From: S012-113 sp965368405
Lineage (GTDB): Bacteria; Bacteroidota; Bacteroidia; Cytophagales; Cyclobacteriaceae
Reading direction: 5' to 3'
NCBI GenBank assembly: GCA_965368405.1
Contig: CBDUMS010000123.1
Location: 1-7,248, forward strand
Length of the DNA: 7,248 nt
A program made the position numbers and the translations under genes. Position 1 is the stretch's first letter; the number at the start of each line of letters is the position of its first letter. The notes beneath the pieces are model-generated. The model was not told where the DNA came from and ran no database searches. It was given only the letters and a program-made list of their open reading frames with translations. Positions 1 through 7,000 of the stretch are shown piece after piece.

Positions 1-3000
1 AGTGCTATTTTCTATGCCTACAATTATTGCTTTTTTGGTTTTGGTTATCACCGTTACAAGCACATGCTCAAATTGAAGAAGACCCGAAAGCAACAGCCCT
101 CTCCAGTGAGGCGCCATCCTTAAGATTCAAGCAACTAAGCCTTGAGAATGGATTGGCTCAAGGCAGTGGAAACAATATTATGCAGGACAAGAATGGTTTC
201 CTTTGGGTTTCAACTCAAGGGGGGTTACACCGTTATAATGGCTATGAGTTCGAGGTGTTTACTTCCATACCATTTGACACTACTTCACTATCAAATAATT
301 GGATATGGACTACTACAGAAGCCTCAAATGGAGACCTATGGGTAGCCACCGAAGGAGGTGGTCTCAATCGGATGAATCCCAACACTGGGATTTCAAAGCA
401 CTATCGTTTTGACCCTGATGATTCTACAACAATCTCAAGCGATCGTGTATTCTACTCCCTGGAAGCTAGCAATGGCGATCTCTGGGTATCTACCCTTAAT
501 AATGGCCTCAATCGGATGCGTGCCGGCGAAGATGGTAAGTTTACCCGATACAAGCATATTCATGATGAGCTTAACTCGCTCAGTTCGAATGTGCTGTTTT
601 GGATAAGTGAAGATGCCAATGGAGATATCTGGGCAGGGTCGAATAATGGCCTTAATCGAATTGAACCTGAGACCGAAGTCATTACTCGGTTCCTTAGCGA
701 CAATGAGGTTGATCCCGGCTATGGGGATCTGTTGAACGTTCTGGGACAATATATTCCACTGGGTGATCAAGGAATTCTTTGGCTGGCCACTGGCAAAGGG
801 CTGGTAAAATTGAACAGTGAAACGGGGGATTTCAAAAGATATTTAATTGAACCCGAAAAGCTGGATTTAAATTTTCTTCACGAAGTAAGACCGGACCCCA
901 ATGATCCCAATATACTTTGGGTTGGCGGACCAGGTACTGGCATTGCTCGCTTCGATATGCGTACAGAAGAATTCACAAACTATCGAAGTGACCCTGGTGA
1001 CCAGAATAGCCTTAGTGATAATTATGTAACCTCACTTTTCCTAGATAGGAGTGGCATGATGTGGTTGGGCATGGCAACAGAAGGACTTAACATATTTAAC
1101 CCTGGGGCCGTTAATTTTACCAATGTTAAACACGATCCTGATGATCCTTCGAGTCTGGCACCGGGTATTGTTTGGGGAATTTATGAGGATACTCAGGGCA
1201 CACTTTGGGTAGGCACTGACGTAGGGTCAGGTGGCGGTTATCTCACCCAGTTCGATGCCAAAACTAGGGAGGTTACCTGGCATCGGCATGATCCAAATAA
1301 TCAGACTAGCCTTCTTCCCGGAAACATAAGAGCTTTTGCCGAAGATGAAGCCGGACAGTTTTGGGTGGCAGGAGAAAGGGGACTCAATAAATTCGACCGT
1401 GAAACTGGTAAGGTCAAGAGGTTTCTGCATGAACGGACTCCTGAAAATCGGGGTAGAGATCAAATCTTTAGTATTGACCTACGGATTAACGATTCCAATA
1501 CTCTATTAATTGGTAGTGGCGGCGGAATAGAGCTTTTCAATACGCTTACCGGAGATTTTACAATCATTCCTTTAGCCACAGATAGTCTAGAGAGAGGCCC
1601 TGGCGTATACTCTACTTATCAGGATTCTAATGGTAGTATTTGGGTGGGTACTAATCGAGGCCTTTACCACGTTCAACCTAATGGAGAGGTAAAAATTGCC
1701 AATAAATATAACCCGCAAGATACTAGCAGTATAAGAGCTAATGATGTTCATGTAATTATTGAGCGTAGACAAGAACCAGATATTCTGTGGCTGGGGTTAT
1801 CAAGCGGTGGTGGGTTGAGTCGTTTTGATAAAATAACTGGTAAAGCCAGCCATATAACTACAAAGGAAGGCCTCTCCGACAATACGATCTACGGCATGCT
1901 TGAAGATAATAATGGCACCTTATGGATGAGTACCAATAACGGCATTAGTAACTATAACCCCGATGCCAAAGTAGTGCGTAATTATGGCCTAAATGAAGGC
2001 CTAATGGCATTAGAATATGATCAGAATGCCTATGCTAAAGGTGCAGGAGGAATGCTCTATTTTGGCAGTGGTACAGGGGTAACCGCATTTGCCCCTGAGC
2101 GCCTAAAAACCAATGAAACTCCTCCACAGGTTGTAATATCAGACATCAAACTTTTTAATAATTCTATAAAATCAGATCCAAACTCCCCTCTCAATGATCC
2201 GAATTTGGAGAACAAGGAACTGACATTTAAATATGATGAAAATGAGATAACCATTGATTATGTCGCTTTACATTTTGCCAATTCTGAAAAAAATCAATAT
2301 GCTTATCAATTGGAAGGGTTTGACAAGGAATGGGTTGCAGCCGGGACGAAACGATCAACCACTTACACCAATTTAGAACCGGGTAATTATACCTTTAAGG
2401 TAAGGGCTTCAAATAGTGATGGGGTTTGGAATAACGAAGGAGCATCAATTCAATTAACGGTATTGCCACCGTGGTATCGTACTTGGTGGGCCTATTTGCT
2501 TTTTGCCGCACTTCTCGTCCTGGTGATTATTGCGGTCGACCGCTTACAACGACTAAGAATTTCTAAGAAAGAAAAGGAAAGAGCCGTGCTTCGCGAAGCC
2601 GAACTCCGTGCTGAGGCCGAAAATAAACGCAGGGCTGACACGGAGAAACTAAGTAAAATAGGTCGTGCAATCACCTCCTCCCTTTCCATCGAAGTAATTA
2701 TTGACACCGTTTATGAAAATGTTAATGCATTAATGGATGCGTCGGTGTTTGGTGTCGGTATTTATAATAAAAAGCTCGACAGACTTGATTTTCCTGCAAC
2801 CAAAGAAGAAGGCAAGGTACTTCCGGCATTTTCTAACCCAATGGATGAAGATAGATGGTTAGCGGCCCGTTGCTATAAAAATGAGGAAGAGATCTTCATT
2901 AATAATTTTGAAAGGGAGTATAGCAAGTATTTGTCATCTTATTCAGCCCCAATTGAAGGGAAATCGCCCAAATCTGTGCTTTACTTGCCCTTAATCCACC

Positions 3001-3950
3001 AAGGGCGTACTACAGGAGTTATTACAACACAAAGCTTTTCTGAAAGTGCCTATAGTGAATATCATATCAATCTTCTCAGGAATTTGGCTAACTATGCTGC
3101 GATTGCTTTGGATAATGCCTCGGCCTACAGAAAGCTAGATGCAACAGTAGATGAATTACGCTCTACACAAGAGCAATTGGTGCACTCAGAGAAAATGGCC
3201 TCATTGGGAGAGCTTACAGCAGGAATTGCCCATGAAATCCAGAATCCCCTTAACTTTGTTAATAATTTCTCAGAAGTAAGTACTGAACTAGTCGATGAAA
3301 TTCAGGAAGATATTGCTTCAGGAAAATTAGAAGAGGCCAAAGAAACCTCTGTTGACCTCAAACAAAATCTTGAAAAGATCAATCATCACGGTCAACGTGC
3401 CAGCGATATTGTTAAAAGTATGCTGGAGCACTCGCGCCAGGGGGATAGTAAGAAGGAGCCTACTGATATTAACAAATTAGCCGATGAGTACCTGCGACTT
3501 GCTTATCATGGGCTACGCGCCAAAGACAAATCATTCAACGCAGAATTCGATCTCGAGCTAGATGAATTATTACCCGAAGTAAATGTAGTGCCGCAAGAAA
3601 TTGGCAGGGTTCTGTTAAACCTCATCAATAATGCCTTCCAGTCAGTTTCCTCAGAATCTGCAAGCCGGACGGAGAAGGACGAAAGCCAATATAAACCTTG
3701 TGTAGCGGTTAGCACTAAATTGGTTGGGAATTCCGTTGAAATTAAAGTCTCCGACAATGGCTCGGGCATCCCAGATGAAATTAAAGATAAAATCTTCCAG
3801 CCCTTTTTTACAACTAAACCCACTGGACAGGGAACAGGGTTAGGGCTTAGCATGAGCTATGATATTATTAAAGCTCATAGAGGGGAGATCCTCGTTGAAT
3901 CGGATAAGAGCGTTGGCACAATTTTTCGAATAAACTTACCATTGAAATAA
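1..3950 (+). CDS. Propeller-type sensor histidine kinase (two Reg_prop propellers, Y_Y_Y, TM, GAF, HisKA, HATPase_c), 5' partial
   Basis: Membrane sensor kinase expected to detect a periplasmic ligand and autophosphorylate a cytoplasmic histidine. The reading frame (codons from base 3) is open to the window edge. The first possible in-frame start is TTG at 27, but hydrophobic residues continue upstream of it, so the true start probably lies outside the window. Numbering from TTG27: signal peptide ending near AHA-Q (14/15); fourteen propeller blades (about 34-700); Y_Y_Y domain (about 736-815); one membrane helix (about 820-837); charged coiled coil (839-874); GAF (about 875-1034); HisKA with H-box AHEIQNPLNF and phosphoacceptor His1069; HATPase_c with N-box NLINN (1198-1202), DNGSGI (1243-1248), FQPFF (1257-1261) and GQGTGLG (1267-1273). 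All catalytic motifs look intact. Unlike Bacteroides hybrid two-component systems it has no receiver or AraC domain, so a separate response regulator is needed. The ligand is unknown; a glycan fragment is only a family-based guess. Confidence 0.95.
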   Translation, partial: CYFLCLQLLLFWFWLSPLQAHAQIEEDPKATALSSEAPSLRFKQLSLENGLAQGSGNNIMQDKNGFLWVSTQGGLHRYNGYEFEVFTSIPFDTTSLSNNWIWTTTEASNGDLWVATEGGGLNRMNPNTGISKHYRFDPDDSTTISSDRVFYSLEASNGDLWVSTLNNGLNRMRAGEDGKFTRYKHIHDELNSLSSNVLFWISEDANGDIWAGSNNGLNRIEPETEVITRFLSDNEVDPGYGDLLNVLGQYIPLGDQGILWLATGKGLVKLNSETGDFKRYLIEPEKLDLNFLHEVRPDPNDPNILWVGGPGTGIARFDMRTEEFTNYRSDPGDQNSLSDNYVTSLFLDRSGMMWLGMATEGLNIFNPGAVNFTNVKHDPDDPSSLAPGIVWGIYEDTQGTLWVGTDVGSGGGYLTQFDAKTREVTWHRHDPNNQTSLLPGNIRAFAEDEAGQFWVAGERGLNKFDRETGKVKRFLHERTPENRGRDQIFSIDLRINDSNTLLIGSGGGIELFNTLTGDFTIIPLATDSLERGPGVYSTYQDSNGSIWVGTNRGLYHVQPNGEVKIANKYNPQDTSSIRANDVHVIIERRQEPDILWLGLSSGGGLSRFDKITGKASHITTKEGLSDNTIYGMLEDNNGTLWMSTNNGISNYNPDAKVVRNYGLNEGLMALEYDQNAYAKGAGGMLYFGSGTGVTAFAPERLKTNETPPQVVISDIKLFNNSIKSDPNSPLNDPNLENKELTFKYDENEITIDYVALHFANSEKNQYAYQLEGFDKEWVAAGTKRSTTYTNLEPGNYTFKVRASNSDGVWNNEGASIQLTVLPPWYRTWWAYLLFAALLVLVIIAVDRLQRLRISKKEKERAVLREAELRAEAENKRRADTEKLSKIGRAITSSLSIEVIIDTVYENVNALMDASVFGVGIYNKKLDRLDFPATKEEGKVLPAFSNPMDEDRWLAARCYKNEEEIFINNFEREYSKYLSSYSAPIEGKSPKSVLYLPLIHQGRTTGVITTQSFSESAYSEYHINLLRNLANYAAIALDNASAYRKLDATVDELRSTQEQLVHSEKMASLGELTAGIAHEIQNPLNFVNNFSEVSTELVDEIQEDIASGKLEEAKETSVDLKQNLEKINHHGQRASDIVKSMLEHSRQGDSKKEPTDINKLADEYLRLAYHGLRAKDKSFNAEFDLELDELLPEVNVVPQEIGRVLLNLINNAFQSVSSESASRTEKDESQYKPCVAVSTKLVGNSVEIKVSDNGSGIPDEIKDKIFQPFFTTKPTGQGTGLGLSMSYDIIKAHRGEILVESDKSVGTIFRINLPLK
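126..2126 (+). repeat. Fourteen-blade beta-propeller repeat array (Reg_prop type) inside the sensor kinase
   Basis: The extracytoplasmic part of the kinase is built from fourteen degenerate repeats of about 45-52 residues. Each has a core like (L/I)W(V/L)(G/A/S)T..GL.R(F/M/Y), usually followed by an acidic or Asn-rich turn. The aromatic anchor falls at residues 60, 105, 153, 202, 252, 298, 346, 394, 446, 539, 588 and 633 as Trp (numbered from TTG27). It is replaced by Leu494 in blade 10 and Tyr678 in blade 14. Fourteen blades equals two seven-bladed propellers, the arrangement known for periplasmic sensor domains of Bacteroides hybrid two-component systems. The repeats are diverged at DNA level, so this is a protein fold repeat and not a recent duplication. 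Confidence 0.88.
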
Positions 3951-3956
3951 TGGTAA
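3936..3956. repeat. Perfect 8-bp inverted repeat overlapping the stop codon of the kinase gene
   Basis: TTACCATT at 3936-3943 pairs perfectly with AATGGTAA at 3949-3956 across a 5-base loop, GAAAT. The TAA stop (3948-3950) spans the loop and right arm. The stem is AT-rich and is followed on the plus strand by A residues and no T tract, so it does not look like a standard Rho-independent terminator of the kinase gene. It could be a weak attenuating or mRNA-end-stabilising hairpin, or chance in AT-rich DNA. Confidence 0.4.
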
Positions 3957-4073
3957 AAACTCAGAATAATCAATACCTCTTAACCATAAATTAAAGGATA
4001 ATAATAATTATAAGTTATATTGGGAATATAATGGCAAAATGCGTGGCTAGTATTAAAGGTAATTAAGCATAAC

Positions 4074-7000
4074 ATGGGTAACAATCCTAAAACAACCAAG
4101 TCAAAATCTTCGACTGGGGCAGAAGAGGTAAACATACAACTTGAGCAACGCAATGCTGAGTTAGCTGTGATCAATAGCGTTCAGCAGGCTCTAGTAGATC
4201 AGGTTGATATTCAGGGGATTTATGATCTTGTAGGCGATAAAATAAAGGATATTTTTGATTCGCAAGTCACAAGTATAGCCACGTTTAATATAGAGGCAGG
4301 TACTGAACATTTTCAGTACCTTATGGAGAACAACGGAAGGGTATACCCTAAACCACGGGTATTCGATAAATTTAGACAGCGAATAATTAACACTAAACGT
4401 GTCCTTAATATTCAGGAAAACCTAAGCGATGCTTATACCACCATTACAGGTGAAGTTCCCAAAGCCGTCCCGGGCACTTCCCTCCCAAAATCGGTAGTTT
4501 TTGTGCCATTAGCAGTTGGTTCAGAAATTAAGGGTTATGTCAGTTTACAAAATCTCGACCGTGAACATGCTTTTAGTGATTCAGATGTTCAGTTGCTAAT
4601 TACACTGGCCAACAGTATGAGTGTTGCTTTAGAAAATGCACGACTGTTTAGCGAGACCGAGCAACGTAATGCGGAATTGGCAGTAATAAATAGTGTGCAG
4701 GAAGGCCTTGTAGCGGAGATGGATTTGCAAGGCATTTATGATCTTGTTGGCGATAAAATAAGAGGCCTTTTTGATTCTCAGGTTGCGGCTATTGTTACGT
4801 TTGATCACGAAAAGAAAATTGAGCATTTTCAGTATCTTGTGGAGGAAGGAGACAGATTGTATCCTAATCCACGCCCAATAGACAAAATCCGTGAGCAGCT
4901 CATAAAAACGAAAGAAACTATTAATGAACAAGAGAATGCAAAAGAAGCGTATACCAGAATTACAGGAGAGGCTCCTAAAGCAGTTGCGGGTACGTCATTC
5001 CCAAGGTCGATGGTGTTTGTACCGCTATCTATAGGGAAAACGGTTAATGGTTATGTAAGCTTACAAAACCTCGATCGTGAAAATGCCTTTAGCGATTCCG
5101 ATGTTCAGCTTTTAATAACACTAGCCAACAGTATGAGTGTTGCCCTAGAGAATGCGAGGCTTTTTAGTGAAACGGAACATCGTAACGCCGAACTCGCCGT
5201 TATAAATAGCGTGCAAGAAGGGCTTGTTGCAGAAATGGATATGCAAGGTATCTATGATCTGGTGGGTAATAAAATAAGAGAGCTTTTTGATGCACAGGTA
5301 GTTACTTTATCTACATTTAATTTCGAAAAGAACATAGAAGATTTCCACTATGCCTATGAAGATGGTGAACGATTTGAACTAGTATCCAGACCTATTGACA
5401 GCTTTCGTCAACTCTTAATAAAAAAGAAAAAGAGGATTTATATTAGTGAAAATGCCGATGCTGTATGGACCGAACTAACGGGGGAAGAACCATCCGTGGC
5501 TCCTGGCACTCAACCAACCAAATCTGCGCTCTATGTGCCTTTATTAGTTGGGAAAGAGGTTCGAGGCTATGTTAGTCTACAGAACCTAGATCGTGAAAAT
5601 GCCTTTAGTGATTCAGATATTCGTTTGCTAAGTACACTGGTTAATAGCATGAGCGTTGCTCTTGAAAACGCTCGTCTCTATAACGAAACAGACCAACGAA
5701 ATGCGGAATTGGCAGTAATAAACAGCGTGCAGCAAGGCCTGGTCGCCGAGATGGATATGCAAGGCATCTATGATTTGGTAGGTGATAAGACCAGAGAGCT
5801 GTTCAATTCGCAAGTAACAGTGATTGCCTCATTTAATCATGAAGCAAAAACGGAATGGTTTAATTACGTTTTCGAAGATGGCAAGCGCTTTTACCCCGAT
5901 GCTCGTCCTTATGATAATATCCGTAAAACCCTTATAAAGACTCATAAACTTATTCATATTCAGGAAAATGCTGAAAAAGCCTTAATAGAGCTGGGGTCGA
6001 ATTTAGAAGTGGCGCCGGGTACCGCATTTCCTAAAACGATGCTTTTTGTGCCACTCATTATTGGCGACACAGTCCGTGGTTATGTTAGTCTGCAAAATCT
6101 TGATATAGAAAATGCCTTTAGTGATTCTGATGTACGATTACTAAGTACCCTTGCCAATAGTATGAGCGTTGCATTAGAAAATGCTCGATTGTTTAGCGAA
6201 ACCGAACAACGTAATGCCGAACTAGCAGTAATTAATAGTGTTCAACAAGGGCTGGTCGCCGAAATGGATATGCAAGGCATTTATGATTTGGTAGGGGATA
6301 AAATAAAGGAGCAATTCGATGCACAAGTTACAGCAATAGCCACTTTCAATCATAAAAAGCGAACAGAAACCTTCAGGTACCTCTTTGAAGATGGTAAACG
6401 TTTCGAACCGGATGTAAGAAACTATGATAAGGTTCGGAAAAAAATTATTGATGATAGGCAAACTATTGTTTATAATAAAAATGCTGCAAAAGAGTTGTCA
6501 AAAATCTTGGGTGAGAAACATGAGCCTGTTCCAGGAACCCGAGTAGCAAAATCTGTTGTGTATGTACCTATGGTAGTGGCTGATTCCGTGCCCGGGTATG
6601 TTACCATTCAGAACCTTGACAAGGAAAATGCATTTAGCAGTTCGGACATTGGGTTACTTAACACAATGGTAAACAGCATGTCGGTAGCGCTAGAGAACGC
6701 CCGCCTATTTAATGAAACGGTACGGCTTTTGGCAGAAACTGAACAGCGAAACGCAGAATTAGCCATTATTAATAGTGTTCAGGAAGGGCTGGTGCGCGAA
6801 ATGGATATGGAGGCCATTTATGTTCTAGTTGGAAATAGAATCTGTGAAGTGCTGAATACTCAGACCCTCATAATAAGAACTTTTGACGAGGATTCTAATA
6901 ACGAAATATGGGAGTTTGCTATCGAGAATGATGAACGTTTGTATAGTAAACCGCAGCCACTCATATGGGCCAACAAACATCTTAAAAAAACCAAAAAACC

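Noticed and set aside
435..3853. Several minus-strand and out-of-frame plus-strand open frames of 60-115 codons inside the kinase gene.
   Set aside because: They lie wholly within a long gene with intact domains, encode no recognisable motifs and have no supporting start signals.
4015..4032. TATAAT at 4027-4032 and a near match to the Bacteroidota -7 element TAnnTTTG just upstream, as a possible promoter for the poly-GAF gene.
   Set aside because: The surrounding DNA is so AT-rich that TATAAT is expected by chance. No -35 or -33 partner is visible at the right spacing, and the TAnnTTTG match is one base short.
4031..4066. An 11-codon open frame (ATG 4031 to TAA) in the intergenic gap, as a possible leader peptide.
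   Set aside because: It has no codon pattern or hairpin partner suggesting attenuation, and such short frames are common by chance.
4629..6461. Three minus-strand open frames (4629-4931, 5628-5813, 6222-6461) that encode similar peptides (for example INALHIH and YYCQFRI), looking like a small gene family.
   Set aside because: They are the reverse complement of the conserved opening block of the GAF repeats, at about the repeat spacing. Their similarity is a by-product of the repeat, and none has its own start region or known domain.
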